Made by a program: the position numbers and the translations under genes. From a virus, in the IMG/VR virus record IMGVR_UViG_3300011445_000018, positions 1 through 64,000 of that record: DNA of 64,000 nt. The stretch is one strand, 5' to 3'. The notes under the pieces are model-generated. The model saw nothing but the letters and a program-made list of their open reading frames with translations, did no database searches and was not told where the DNA came from. Shown one piece after another: positions 50,533 to 58,890 of the stretch; position 1 is the first letter of the stretch, and each line of letters starts with the position of its first letter.

Positions 50533-50832
50533 TTAATTACTCTTTATTCTCATTGGTACTAATATTTCGCCGGTACAAGGTAATAATGTCCCACACGTAG
50601 GACACCAATACATGCTATCAGTTGATATTTTACAATCCATTTTTGTCAAAACACATGAACATGTAGGACACGCTCGTTCCATACCCACTGTTTCAGCGTT
50701 CGAGCGTTCAGCGTTCGCTGTTCCAGCATTTTCTATTAAACAAGTAGTGCTACAAATAAAATCTCCTGGGTAAACAAAAGTTTTAAGATCTTTAACATGT
50801 CCACAAATTCGACATTGAGCTATATATTTAAT
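50533..50832 (-). CDS. Zinc-ribbon protein with probable ATT start
   Basis: A 99-codon open frame that lacks ATG, GTG or TTG at its head. Reading from the ATT at 50832 gives AAAGGA 8 bp upstream and overlap with the previous stop. The protein has CRICGH, CSTTC, CPTCSC and CPTCGTLLPC, enough cysteines for two zinc ribbons. An internal ATG would give only the last 49 residues, with one ribbon. Either a rare start or a small truncation; the cysteine pattern argues for a real product. Confidence 0.5.
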   Translation of the reverse strand: MKYIAQCRICGHVKDLKTFVYPGDFICSTTCLIENAGTANAERSNAETVGMERACPTCSCVLTKMDCKISTDSMYWCPTCGTLLPCTGEILVPMRIKSN

Positions 50833-51763
50833 GGAACATATCCTTTAGCCAACTTTCGCCATTAGTATATGCCGCGTATTGAGTGTCCAAAATACCACAT
50901 CTAGCGATCGATTCCTCAAGCGTTCGCTCACGAAAGAAATGAAATGGTTCGCTAAAAATAATATCCCACAAAGCTTTGTAACATTCCAATGTTTTAATTT
51001 GAAAGGTGGGATTAATTTGACATCGATGTTCCGCAACCCTAATATTACCATGTGAACAGCAAAGCTGATCGACCGCTACAATAAAGAACGATCCAACGGG
51101 TGCTCCACAAAGCCAGGCGTAAGTTGTTAATTGTTGCGACCATGCTGCATCAATGTCATCAAAGAACTCCGCAATATTCAAACGTACGCCATTAATACGA
51201 CTTATTTGTGCCTTAGAGTGTGGACCATCTTGATTGTTCCCTGGTCCACGTACCCGTATATAACCACGTTTTGGCGATACGGGGTAATTTGAACAATATC
51301 CGTTTACTTTGAAATCGAGTATTATTGGTACGTTGTTACGATCAACATACCAAACGTCTGGTTTCCCAAGTAATTTCACACCCTCAACCGTCCCTTCAAC
51401 AGTGAACTCAAATCGCGGTGTAGCAGTCGCTGCCATCAATTCCACCAGCAGGTCCGCTAATGCTCCGCACGATTTATATGCTTCAAAGCAAACCAACCCA
51501 GCCTTGCGAGCGAAATCGCGATTACAAGCTTCCACTTGTGTCTCGAAAATTGATGCCAACTCGAATTGTGGGTCTAACCTACCCATTACCCGCTCAAATA
51601 AATAACTTTTCACGTATGCATCGAACGCTGAACCCACCGACATCGGTTCAGTTTGAGGCTCCCTGGGTGGGCTGTTATCAGCTAGATAATGTAGATAATA
51701 ATCCTCCTCCCCGTATTGATATTTCGCAAGAGCGGACGGACTTATAAATCTTGGATATCGCAT
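50828..51763 (-). CDS. PD-(D/E)XK nuclease (RecB/Cas4-like)
   Basis: 311 residues. SPSALAKYQYGEEDYYLHYL at the start, GSAFDAYV (about 43-50), then LLGKPDVWYV and IILDFKVNG, giving the D...D-x-K active-site layout, followed by QLTTYAWLCG. This is the RecB-type exonuclease fold. Probable role in phage recombination or host DNA degradation. Confidence 0.78.
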   Translation of the reverse strand: MRYPRFISPSALAKYQYGEEDYYLHYLADNSPPREPQTEPMSVGSAFDAYVKSYLFERVMGRLDPQFELASIFETQVEACNRDFARKAGLVCFEAYKSCGALADLLVELMAATATPRFEFTVEGTVEGVKLLGKPDVWYVDRNNVPIILDFKVNGYCSNYPVSPKRGYIRVRGPGNNQDGPHSKAQISRINGVRLNIAEFFDDIDAAWSQQLTTYAWLCGAPVGSFFIVAVDQLCCSHGNIRVAEHRCQINPTFQIKTLECYKALWDIIFSEPFHFFRERTLEESIARCGILDTQYAAYTNGESWLKDMFH

Positions 51764-52233
51764 AATCCACTTGTACTCCCACCAAATGACTCGCTATAGT
51801 AAAATAACGCCTTACCCTGTCCCTTAACCAGCTTCTTGCACATCTCTTCTATTCTGTTAAATGTACCAATAATAGGCTCCTCTTCATAATAAATTACATC
51901 ATCAAATTCATATGGCCAGCAACTAAGTCGTTGACCAGCGATCAAGCCTTTAGTGTAATGTTTATCACGTAAATCAACGCCCGTATCCGCGAACAGTGCA
52001 TGAGCGTTCGTGTGCCACGGTCCGATTAATGATACTGACCCACCATCAATTAATGGAAAAGTGATCGTGCGTCCAGCGAACCCCGTTCGATCGTTCGTTT
52101 GACAATAGATGAATTCCGCCCGCTCAGGTACATAAAGCCAAGTAGTACTACCCTCAATAATTTTAACATATTTTCGGTGCTCAGCTTCATATGAACCACA
52201 TAACATTGGCTTATTTAATATTACTTTTTTCAT
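51742..52233 (-). CDS. Hypothetical protein
   Basis: 163 residues with beta-rich sequence (TTWLYVPERAEFIYCQTND, GPWHTNAHALFADTG). HTNAHALF is reminiscent of small phage accessory proteins of unknown role. Overlaps the nuclease gene by 22 bp. Not recognised. Confidence 0.5.
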   Translation of the reverse strand: MKKVILNKPMLCGSYEAEHRKYVKIIEGSTTWLYVPERAEFIYCQTNDRTGFAGRTITFPLIDGGSVSLIGPWHTNAHALFADTGVDLRDKHYTKGLIAGQRLSCWPYEFDDVIYYEEEPIIGTFNRIEEMCKKLVKGQGKALFYYSESFGGSTSGLCDIQDL

Positions 52234-52475
52234 ACACTCTCCATTAATTTGTAAAGATTCTCATCTTTAAAAACAATTCCTTCATCAGTCATTTGCATCA
52301 TTAAGAAATAAAATTTCACTCCACGTAATGTAGTTAGATGTTGTAATTCAAAAGCTGATAATTCCCCATATTTCTCTAATAATAAAATTATTAATTTATG
52401 CTCTATCCTGGTCCGGCGTACATGGTTCCTTATAATCATATAAATAATCAATAGTATTAATAATATATAAAACAT
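52230..52475 (-). CDS. Small membrane-anchored winged-helix-like protein
   Basis: 81 residues. An N-terminal membrane segment FYILLILLIIYMII is followed by a basic stretch and a sequence like a winged helix (ELSAFELQHLTTLRGVKFYFLMMQM). ATGA overlap with the next gene. Role unknown; perhaps a membrane-held regulator. Confidence 0.5.
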   Translation of the reverse strand: MFYILLILLIIYMIIRNHVRRTRIEHKLIILLLEKYGELSAFELQHLTTLRGVKFYFLMMQMTDEGIVFKDENLYKLMESV

Positions 52476-52711
52476 TAGTTATCCTCTACATTAGGTTGCG
52501 TGGCATCGAAAGCTTTCAATGTCCTCACATATTTATCAAAAACAGGTAACGCTGTTTCTGGCTGTCGTAAGAAATTGTAATATGGGTCATACCCTGTTTG
52601 TTGTGCGAAAATAAATAAAACGCATTCCTCATGCGTAATGTTTTCCTTTAACATTTTAAGTAGAGGTGCGAAATGATCCATGTGCATTTTAATAAGTTCC
52701 TCGCGGGTCAT
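52475..52711 (-). CDS. Small helical protein
   Basis: 78 residues, acidic and helical, with HMDHFAPLLKMLKEN and EECVLFIFAQQTGYDP. Starts at an ATGA overlap with the short zinc-ribbon gene. Unknown. Confidence 0.5.
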   Translation of the reverse strand: MTREELIKMHMDHFAPLLKMLKENITHEECVLFIFAQQTGYDPYYNFLRQPETALPVFDKYVRTLKAFDATQPNVEDN

Positions 52712-52842
52712 AATTTATCCTTTTCATAGCGATCCTCGAACCTGAAACAGCTATAACACCACCAACGCACGTACCAGCGTTCTCGGAACAGTACCCTTTC
52801 TTCTTGTGCAAACATAGGTCCATCACATTTTACACAAATCAT
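52708..52842 (-). CDS. 44-residue zinc-ribbon protein
   Basis: A short gene with ATGA overlaps at both ends (52842 start in the previous stop; its TGA overlaps the next ATG), the same coupling seen throughout this operon. CVKCDG and CYSC form a four-cysteine site with a tryptophan-rich centre (RWYVRWWC). Too short for most gene callers. Confidence 0.55.
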   Translation of the reverse strand: MICVKCDGPMFAQEERVLFRERWYVRWWCYSCFRFEDRYEKDKL

Positions 52843-53036
52843 ATTCGCTCCCAGTGTTCAAATGTCGTACGATGCCAAAAATATGCCCAAGGATGCTGTC
52901 GATCATCAACCTGTACATGGAAACCAGGGAACATGAACTCATCGTTTATTGGAATGATGTGATTGAACCACTGGCCGAGAGCCGTGTGACCCTGTAATAT
53001 TGGTAAGTCACCTATGTATTTATATCTATTCATCAT
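52839..53036 (-). CDS. Small hypothetical protein
   Basis: 65 residues from the ATG at 53036, next to the previous stop; longer starts at 53081 run into that gene. Aromatic-rich (QWFNHIIPINDEFMFPGFHV, WAYFWHRTTFEHW). Family with such W/H content is common in phage but not named here. Confidence 0.5.
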   Translation of the reverse strand: MMNRYKYIGDLPILQGHTALGQWFNHIIPINDEFMFPGFHVQVDDRQHPWAYFWHRTTFEHWERI

Positions 53037-53871
53037 AACCTGTTGGAACCTCCGTTGCTTTGTTACGTTTAATAATGGCACCCTTTATTGGCACAATACG
53101 TAGGTCGCGTTTACCTGGACCGCACCAACGGTGACCAAAATGTGGGTGTCTGTAATGCGGCGATATTTCAATATGTGATCCGACGTTCCAACCTACAACA
53201 CCATTACGCTTTGCACGTTCAATAATTTCATTATTTATTACTTTTGATGCATCGCGTTTCAATACTATTTGTTCAATTAGATCAGGTTCATTGAACATTA
53301 GTCCGAGCATTATAACCATTTTCACACCATTAACACACGAACCGTATTCCTCATCATTTAATCCACCTTTCGGCAAATCATCTAATGATTGTTCAATGGT
53401 CTCGTATCCTTGGATAGGAAAAACAAGTCTGTTATAAACAGGTAAATTTTCGTTATCTATTTCACCTGTGAAAGTATAGATTTTCAGTCCCGGAACACCG
53501 TCCGAAAGTACGCGGCTCGATAGAACAGTTTGTATGCCACCCAGTTCATGTCCGATAGCAAAACGTATGTTCAAGCATTCAGGTAACAGCATTATTTTTT
53601 GCTTAACGATGTCACATGAAATATCTAACTTTGTTTTTATTAACCCTTCACCTATAAAAGGCCAGACATTGAAAAATGGTCTGCGTAAATGTATCCAATT
53701 GATTTCCGTTGCAGCCTGATAGGCTAGCACTCGTTCATTAGTAATTACACTATCTTTGTATTTCCTATAAAGATATTCATAATATCGTAATTGTTCATCA
53801 CGATTCATTTCACGTATGTCACCACGTTTTGAGAAAATCTCATAAATTGTTTTATATGTGTGCCAGTTCAC
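53026..53871 (-). CDS. Hypothetical protein with HRHPHFGHRWCG-type tail
   Basis: 281 residues. The N-terminal part is helical, and the C-terminal part ends ISPHYRHPHFGHRWCGPG then IVPIKGAI, a histidine-rich segment known from several phage and plasmid proteins of unknown function. It may bind metal or nucleic acid. ATGA overlap with the next gene upstream. Confidence 0.5.
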   Translation of the reverse strand: MNWHTYKTIYEIFSKRGDIREMNRDEQLRYYEYLYRKYKDSVITNERVLAYQAATEINWIHLRRPFFNVWPFIGEGLIKTKLDISCDIVKQKIMLLPECLNIRFAIGHELGGIQTVLSSRVLSDGVPGLKIYTFTGEIDNENLPVYNRLVFPIQGYETIEQSLDDLPKGGLNDEEYGSCVNGVKMVIMLGLMFNEPDLIEQIVLKRDASKVINNEIIERAKRNGVVGWNVGSHIEISPHYRHPHFGHRWCGPGKRDLRIVPIKGAIIKRNKATEVPTGYDE

Positions 53872-54269
53872 GTAACACGTCTTTCAATAATAACTTTGTT
53901 AGCAACAGTTAGGTCTGATTTACGGCCCTCTGGACATGTTTGATCGTCCACTGACGTTGGTCCAGCGTTCGAGTAAATTGGTTGACTCAAATCGAATCCC
54001 TCGTACGCTATTGCACCGTCTTTGCCATAACTATTACCATCAATTAACATAACAATATCATCAGCATGATACTTGTTATCATTAACACTCCGTGAACGAT
54101 AGAACTCATATTCCTTAACAGTACCAATAGCATAACATGGACAGCATTCTACCGGCTCATCTTCATTTGGTGGTGGATCAGCGATCTGAATTGCTTGAGT
54201 TAATTCAGCTTCGTTCATTTGAACTAATACCTTTAACAAATCACCATAAGTCTTTATTTTGTGTATCAT
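53868..54269 (-). CDS. Hypothetical protein
   Basis: 133 residues; acidic N-terminal helix (YGDLLKVLVQMNEAELTQAI) and a beta-rich C-terminus with IADPPPNEDEPVE. The pattern ELTQAIQI...D...E resembles small phage accessory proteins. Unknown. Confidence 0.5.
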   Translation of the reverse strand: MIHKIKTYGDLLKVLVQMNEAELTQAIQIADPPPNEDEPVECCPCYAIGTVKEYEFYRSRSVNDNKYHADDIVMLIDGNSYGKDGAIAYEGFDLSQPIYSNAGPTSVDDQTCPEGRKSDLTVANKVIIERRVT

Positions 54270-54287
54270 AATAAATCAATAGCTTTG

Positions 54288-54845
54288 TTAAATGGTTTTG
54301 AGATCCGATACTTTCAGTATCGATAGTAAAGGTACGCCTAGAGCCTCTTCCGCCCCTTCTTCGCGGTCCACAATAACAGCACAAGCTGCAACATGTAAGT
54401 TGTGCGATACTAATATATCACGTACCTTACACAATGATTTACCGGTCGTTGCAACATCATCAATTAGTATCACCCGCTGTCCCGCTTTATATATTCCCTC
54501 GATATCTCGAAGCGAACCATGCATCCTATGCTCAGTTCTAACATAGATCGCATTAATAGCGGCCCAGGTAACGCTCAAACGCTGTAACATCGCTCCTGTT
54601 AGAAATAACCCACTCGTTATTACTCCACAAAAGAGATCATTTCTAGTTAATTCCAAGGAATGTTGCGTAAGTAACTGTGTAAAACACGTAGTGATAAGAT
54701 GTATGGTACGCGATTGTAGCATACAAGGTCGCATGTCAATATAGAAATCGCTTTCCTTTCCACTTGATAGTTTGAATTGCCCCTTTTTGAACCAACCATT
54801 ATCAATTATTGCTTTAATTAGTAGTTCTTTATCTGTCACGATCAA
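54288..54845 (-). CDS. pyrE: Orotate phosphoribosyltransferase-like protein
   Basis: 185 residues. FKLSSGKESDFYIDMR matches the orotate-binding start of OPRTase, and VILIDDVATTGKS (125-137) is the PRPP motif. In the flexible loop, the usual R-K-E-A-K-D-H-G reads RTEHRMHG, so the two lysines normally at the active site are T and R. It makes OMP from orotate in pyrimidine synthesis; loop changes leave activity or substrate uncertain. Auxiliary metabolic gene. Confidence 0.82.
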   Translation of the reverse strand: MIVTDKELLIKAIIDNGWFKKGQFKLSSGKESDFYIDMRPCMLQSRTIHLITTCFTQLLTQHSLELTRNDLFCGVITSGLFLTGAMLQRLSVTWAAINAIYVRTEHRMHGSLRDIEGIYKAGQRVILIDDVATTGKSLCKVRDILVSHNLHVAACAVIVDREEGAEEALGVPLLSILKVSDLKTI

Positions 54846-55101
54846 TCCTCTCTATTTCCGCTATTAACAAGGCCGCCGCACGTACCATATTACTTCTATG
54901 ATCCTTCGGCTTTATATCACTCCACCCCTCTGGCCACAATCGTTCAGCGTTCTTTGGTTGATAATCAATGATACAGTACGCTGCTGCCGCGAACGCTAGT
55001 TCACAGTCATCGTTAATTATATCATCATGCTTTTCATCGTAACCCTCCACGTTTATTTGGCGTTCACGTTCCATTCCCACATCAAAAAGTGCTTTGAGCA
55101 T
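54829..55101 (-). CDS. Conserved phage helical protein
   Basis: 90 residues. The pattern ERERQINVEGYDEKHDD, then ELAFAAAAYC, WPEGW, K-x-D-HRSNMVRAAALLIAEIERIDR is a widespread phage family near nucleotide genes. It is all-alpha and resembles MazG-like pyrophosphatases without a certain active site. TAATG overlap with the paralogue gene upstream. Confidence 0.6.
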   Translation of the reverse strand: MLKALFDVGMERERQINVEGYDEKHDDIINDDCELAFAAAAYCIIDYQPKNAERLWPEGWSDIKPKDHRSNMVRAAALLIAEIERIDRDR

Positions 55102-55367
55102 TAGATATCAAGCTCCTTTGCTAAAGCTAACACTTCTTCATAAGTATGCTGGTCATTGTACGTACCAACTGGTACACCTACTTCGCTAGTCACTTTACGT
55201 ATAATGGCCATTTGTTGCTGACCGCTGTAACACTTGCAAATGGCACCCAGTAGGCACCAACAAACAGCTGCTTTCCCCACCACGGAACATGAATCGCCAT
55301 TAGCGTCCCTCGCACATGTTCCTTGCGTCCACTGACTAGCACCATTTAATAATTCATGTATTTTCAT
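55101..55367 (-). CDS. DUF6197-like protein, paralogue 1
   Basis: 88 residues: MKIHELLNGASQWTQG, then CARDANG, CWCLLGAICKCY, and TYNDQHTYEEVLALAKELDI. One of four related copies in the operon (also 56772, 57044, 58887), this one preceding pyrE. Function unknown. Confidence 0.6.
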   Translation of the reverse strand: MKIHELLNGASQWTQGTCARDANGDSCSVVGKAAVCWCLLGAICKCYSGQQQMAIIRKVTSEVGVPVGTYNDQHTYEEVLALAKELDI

Positions 55368-55380
55368 AATAAATCACTTA

Positions 55381-55665
55381 TTAACAATCGTTTACTTGGA
55401 ATGTTGCACCTAAATCTGCTACCAAATGTTTGAATTCAGGCTCGAAATGTTCAGAAAGGGCCGCTCTACCTACACCTACAATAGTTTGACTGCCACAACC
55501 TGCACATTCAAACAAATCGCCGCTCCATAACTTGTATGGCACCCACTTCTCTGCTTCAATTGTTCCAGGTTGTACGTTATTACCCTTGGGCATTCCTTCA
55601 AGGAAATAGATCCCTGTTTTAATACATTTATAAAATCGTTGACATTTAATACAAATCGGTTTCAT
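55381..55665 (-). CDS. Small zinc-binding protein
   Basis: 94 residues with CIKCQRFYKC at 5-14 and CAGCGSQ near 53-59; probably one zinc site. Conserved phage style, unknown function. Confidence 0.55.
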   Translation of the reverse strand: MKPICIKCQRFYKCIKTGIYFLEGMPKGNNVQPGTIEAEKWVPYKLWSGDLFECAGCGSQTIVGVGRAALSEHFEPEFKHLVADLGATFQVNDC

Positions 55666-55667
55666 AT

Positions 55668-56507
55668 TTACACCCTTTTTGTTATATTTTCACCAGCGAC
55701 CATCTTACGCAATTGCAACCATCCCGGATCGTAATTTCCCCAATCATTTAATTCGTTATAATGACAAGCCATTGCAGGATGCTCCAATGGACTAGCGTGC
55801 ATGGGATAGTGTCCTGCTAATCGTTCATACAATTTCACATCCTCCTTCAAGTCACGCTTCCCCTCGTGCGTGAGATAGCTAACCCTAGCACATCGTCCAG
55901 CGGATACTTTCGCATAATAAGGTATATCATCAACACTAATTTTCGGACCATTTGGTATGTCATCGACCAGTGGTAAATGCCACTCGCCCCAATCAACAGC
56001 GTCCGGCGTACTTTGATCGTAGGCCGCTCGGGCTTTGTAAGCTAGATCCTGGAAATGTGGTTCAGCGTCCTTATGACACCGTAAAGCAAACAAATTCTCG
56101 AAATTAGTAGCAGAAACAATGATGGTGATCCACATCCAAGGTTCGAGTAACCTATTCGCTAATTGCTTGTGTAGGCCAATACGTTCCATTTCTTTCGCTG
56201 CCACAATAGCACTATCTCGTGCTGTTAGCCAATAAAAAAGAGCTAGACGCTTTTGCTCATCGCCTAATTCCTCGGATGCTTGCATACCTTTCTGATTCTT
56301 TCCCCAATGAATCGGTATAACCGGATCGTTGATCACGCGTTCGATCATCTTTGCTAGAGGTATAGCTCTGCTGCTGGCACTATTACGACTTAATTTACGG
56401 TGAGTCATAATCTCCGAGTGTATGAAACGTGGATACGTCCATTCCATAGTGGTAAGACGACAATTATTTGGTGCAATACTATCTTTGAGAATTTTAGCTG
56501 CGATCAC
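55668..56507 (-). CDS. thyX: Thymidylate synthase ThyX
   Basis: 279 residues from the GTG at 56507, selected because GGAG lies 7 bp upstream; an ATG at 56525 overlaps the previous gene further. The signature THRKLSRNSASSR (35-47) corresponds to RHRxxSxNxxSxR with T in place of the first R, as in many phage versions. FAD-dependent synthesis of dTMP from dUMP. It lies with pyrE and a deoxyribosyltransferase-like gene. Confidence 0.92.
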   Translation of the reverse strand: MIAAKILKDSIAPNNCRLTTMEWTYPRFIHSEIMTHRKLSRNSASSRAIPLAKMIERVINDPVIPIHWGKNQKGMQASEELGDEQKRLALFYWLTARDSAIVAAKEMERIGLHKQLANRLLEPWMWITIIVSATNFENLFALRCHKDAEPHFQDLAYKARAAYDQSTPDAVDWGEWHLPLVDDIPNGPKISVDDIPYYAKVSAGRCARVSYLTHEGKRDLKEDVKLYERLAGHYPMHASPLEHPAMACHYNELNDWGNYDPGWLQLRKMVAGENITKRV

Positions 56508-56775
56508 GTAAAAACTCCAATTCATCTATCATTTCTTGTGTTATTTCATCTTTTGTATTATCAAAACGTTCTATTGTCAATTCCATATTATAAACAATTG
56601 GCACCTTGTATGTACGAAAAAGAAACAAACTAGTTACTGCTTTTATGTTATGTTCCTCGGTACAAATGAGAGCGGTATAAGTAGCACGTTTATCAGTAAC
56701 ACTAGCAAGTACCACATACCGCTTATCACGAAACTCTATTACATTACCACATTTTAAATCCTCAGCATTTGTCAT
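56494..56775 (-). CDS. Small hypothetical protein
   Basis: 93 residues; strand-rich (GNVIEFRDKRYVVLASVTDK) with a final helix. ATGA overlap with the paralogue gene upstream, 14-bp overlap with thyX. Unknown. Confidence 0.5.
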   Translation of the reverse strand: MTNAEDLKCGNVIEFRDKRYVVLASVTDKRATYTALICTEEHNIKAVTSLFLFRTYKVPIVYNMELTIERFDNTKDEITQEMIDELEFLRDRS

Positions 56776-57047
56776 ATATCCATTTCCTTAACCAAAGATA
56801 TCACTTCTTCATAAGTAGCATTATCATTAAAAGCTATAGGCCCACAATTGTATTGTTCCGTTGTTTTAGCCGCTACTTTAGAATATACCATATTTTCAGT
56901 GTTAGGATAACATCTTCTAATGGCACCATGTAGGCACCAACAAATGGCATTTTCGCTGGTCGCTGGAACAGGTAGCCCTTGTCTGTCACGAGCGTAATAT
57001 TTTTGGGTCCAGCGTTCAGGCTTCAATAGTAACTCACTTATTTTCAT
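56772..57047 (-). CDS. DUF6197-like protein, paralogue 2
   Basis: 91 residues: KPERWTQKYYARDRQG, CWCLHGAIRRCY, FNDNATYEEVISLVKEMDI. Very similar in layout to paralogue 3 next door; the WTQ/ARD/CWC/ND positions are kept. Recent duplication is likely. Confidence 0.6.
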   Translation of the reverse strand: MKISELLLKPERWTQKYYARDRQGLPVPATSENAICWCLHGAIRRCYPNTENMVYSKVAAKTTEQYNCGPIAFNDNATYEEVISLVKEMDI

Positions 57048-57304
57048 ATATCCAACCTCTTTACTAATTTTAACACCATTTCATGAGAACTATTGTCATT
57101 GAAAGCAAAAAGACTATATATTTGTTCCTGTAATTTTTTTACTATTTCCCCTTTCTCAGATTCATAACACTTTATTACTGCCCCCATTAGGCACCAACAA
57201 ACAGCTTTTGGATCTTTAGGATCGGTTTTAAGACCATGATGATCCCTAGCCATAGCATGCTGGGTCCAGCGTTCAGCTTTCGATAGTAGCTCATTTATTT
57301 TCAT
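57044..57304 (-). CDS. DUF6197-like protein, paralogue 3
   Basis: 86 residues from the ATG at 57304; an upstream frame to 57388 lies in the previous gene. KAERWTQHAMARDHHG, CWCLMGAVIKCY and FNDNSSHEMVLKLVKRLDI. ATGA overlap with paralogue 2. Confidence 0.6.
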   Translation of the reverse strand: MKINELLSKAERWTQHAMARDHHGLKTDPKDPKAVCWCLMGAVIKCYESEKGEIVKKLQEQIYSLFAFNDNSSHEMVLKLVKRLDI

Positions 57305-57587
57305 TGATCCACACGTTTCTATTAATGCTTTCATTAACGAAATATAATTGATCGGGGTAATTATTAGCGAGCAATTGACAATGAACACTGGACGCTAGTT
57401 GTATTACACTTATGAAATTATTTGTTTGCTGGTGCTTCATCTGTGGCGAATGTCCAGCGATCACTACACCATTTCTACTCGCACTAACCTCGAAATAATC
57501 ACTTCCCCATCTGAAAACTGGACCATCCATTATTGTTTGTGTGAATTGGCAATCATAACCGAAATCATTCCTGAATGGTTTTTTCAT
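57291..57587 (-). CDS. Hypothetical protein
   Basis: 98 residues, beta-rich (QTIMDGPVFRWGSDYFEVSA). 23-bp overlap with the gene upstream. Unknown. Confidence 0.5.
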   Translation of the reverse strand: MKKPFRNDFGYDCQFTQTIMDGPVFRWGSDYFEVSASRNGVVIAGHSPQMKHQQTNNFISVIQLASSVHCQLLANNYPDQLYFVNESINRNVWINENK

Positions 57588-57873
57588 GGTACATCGTATA
57601 TCGGGGTTTGGTTTTTGGTATGCTGTATTTTGTTGGCTTTAACAAAAACATTTTGTAGCCTAGTTCAGGATGCTCAATATCGTACATCTCCAATAAATTA
57701 ACAATTCGATCATCACTCTCCAGGAGCCATAAATCGAATTCCTCGCCAAAAGTAACGAGAACGATGGACGATGCACGATTCAGCTTTCGCCTATCAAAGA
57801 GACAGAATCCCTCGTATTTAACAGTGCCTGTACAATCTTTGATCTTAAAGCTAAAGGTTTTCGTAGATCGCAT
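57565..57873 (-). CDS. Hypothetical protein
   Basis: 102 residues from the ATG at 57873, with GGAG 9 bp upstream. Strand-rich start (STKTFSFKIKDCTGTVKYEG) and an acidic middle. Unknown. Confidence 0.5.
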   Translation of the reverse strand: MRSTKTFSFKIKDCTGTVKYEGFCLFDRRKLNRASSIVLVTFGEEFDLWLLESDDRIVNLLEMYDIEHPELGYKMFLLKPTKYSIPKTKPRYTMYHEKTIQE

Positions 57874-58048
57874 CGTAACATTCTCCACAAATTCCGCTAA
57901 TCAACATTTCTCTTTTATCTGAACTAACGCTCGGTAAAGCTTGTTGTATTAACATGTTTCCGCGAATGAAATTCGCGTACTCTTGGTCGGGCAATTCAAT
58001 AACAATACGTTTGTTACATTTCTTACAGTTTTTTAATATTGTTTTCAT
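57851..58048 (-). CDS. Small zinc-finger protein
   Basis: 65 residues. CKKCNK at 8-13 and CGECYD near 54-59 with a helix between. Likely one zinc site; nucleic-acid or protein binding. Confidence 0.5.
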   Translation of the reverse strand: MKTILKNCKKCNKRIVIELPDQEYANFIRGNMLIQQALPSVSSDKREMLISGICGECYDAIYENL

Positions 58049-58299
58049 TCTCTTTCATGTTTTATTGTTCGATGTTCAAGGTGCTTGCTTTTAATAATTT
58101 GTATAATAGCGGCCTTTGGGCCGATTGATGTACGTCTTTTATACTCCTTTTTATCCCATGTACTGCGTATCTCTTCACACGCTATCGCTATTTCCTCTTG
58201 CGTCGGTAAATATTTTTCTGAATTGTGCAACTGCGTACCCCCATCTGCTGTGTCTGTCTTGTTTACATTGAATGTAGTCCAGTTCCTCATCATGCTCAC
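58045..58299 (-). CDS. Small phage protein, start uncertain
   Basis: 84 residues from the ATG at 58299, which overlaps the previous gene by 125 bp, so a later start (for example TTG near 58233) is likely. The core LPTQEEIAIACEEIRSTWDKKEYKRR is a common phage pattern with unknown role. Confidence 0.4.
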   Translation of the reverse strand: MSMMRNWTTFNVNKTDTADGGTQLHNSEKYLPTQEEIAIACEEIRSTWDKKEYKRRTSIGPKAAIIQIIKSKHLEHRTIKHERE

Positions 58300-58543
58300 T
58301 ATCTATACCTAATACCCTTAAAGCCGCACTTGCTTTTGGCCAATTATTTTCATCAAAAAATTCTAATTTCTCTTTTTCTACACCACAGTTAATAAGTGCC
58401 TGTCCAATGATACATCCATACTTGTCCGGTGGTCCATTTTCCACTTCCCCTCGTGTGTAGAGACAAGGGGAATTGTTATATCGAGCATTTGGATATACTG
58501 TTCCTAATCTTATCACTTCTTCTAACACATCTATTGAGTTCAT
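58175..58543 (-). CDS. Hypothetical phage protein
   Basis: 122 residues. A Y-x-N-x-CLYTRGEVENG and GCIIGQALINCGV layout recalls the CI-G-AL core of the DUF6197-like group, which may be distantly related. Ends FTDARGNSDSV. ATGA overlap with the gene upstream. Confidence 0.5.
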   Translation of the reverse strand: MNSIDVLEEVIRLGTVYPNARYNNSPCLYTRGEVENGPPDKYGCIIGQALINCGVEKEKLEFFDENNWPKASAALRVLGIDSEHDEELDYIQCKQDRHSRWGYAVAQFRKIFTDARGNSDSV

Positions 58544-58890
58544 AAATACCTCAAAAGTTCATCAATTATTTTGTATTGTGTAACACGTGGGTGATAATAA
58601 AATACACAATCCTTGTCTGAATTGTGAATATGAAAAATTGTTTTATTTAACGCTATTGCCATGCCCAATTCAACGTGCGTACCGCGTCCTAGTACGCCTA
58701 ACATAACGAAAAAATCACAATCAATAATACCTTTTGCCTCATTGATTGCTACCTCGGTACATGTACCCTTATCAAGGGATTCTTGTTTGGTCCAATCGTA
58801 CGTTATTTCATGGCCCATTTGATTGAGCCTATCACATAGGACATTATGTGCTAAGGCATTCTCAATTTTGGTAGCTATGTAATATTTCAA
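58540..58890 (-). CDS. Nucleoside deoxyribosyltransferase-like protein
   Basis: 116 residues: YIATKIENA, then GHEITYDWTKQE, then GIIDCDFFVMLGVLGRGTHVELGMAIALNKTI, matching the PF05014 fold (phosphate/sugar site G-R-G-T-x-x-E-x-G). It may salvage or remodel nucleotides; specificity unknown. Confidence 0.72.
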   Translation of the reverse strand: MKYYIATKIENALAHNVLCDRLNQMGHEITYDWTKQESLDKGTCTEVAINEAKGIIDCDFFVMLGVLGRGTHVELGMAIALNKTIFHIHNSDKDCVFYYHPRVTQYKIIDELLRYL

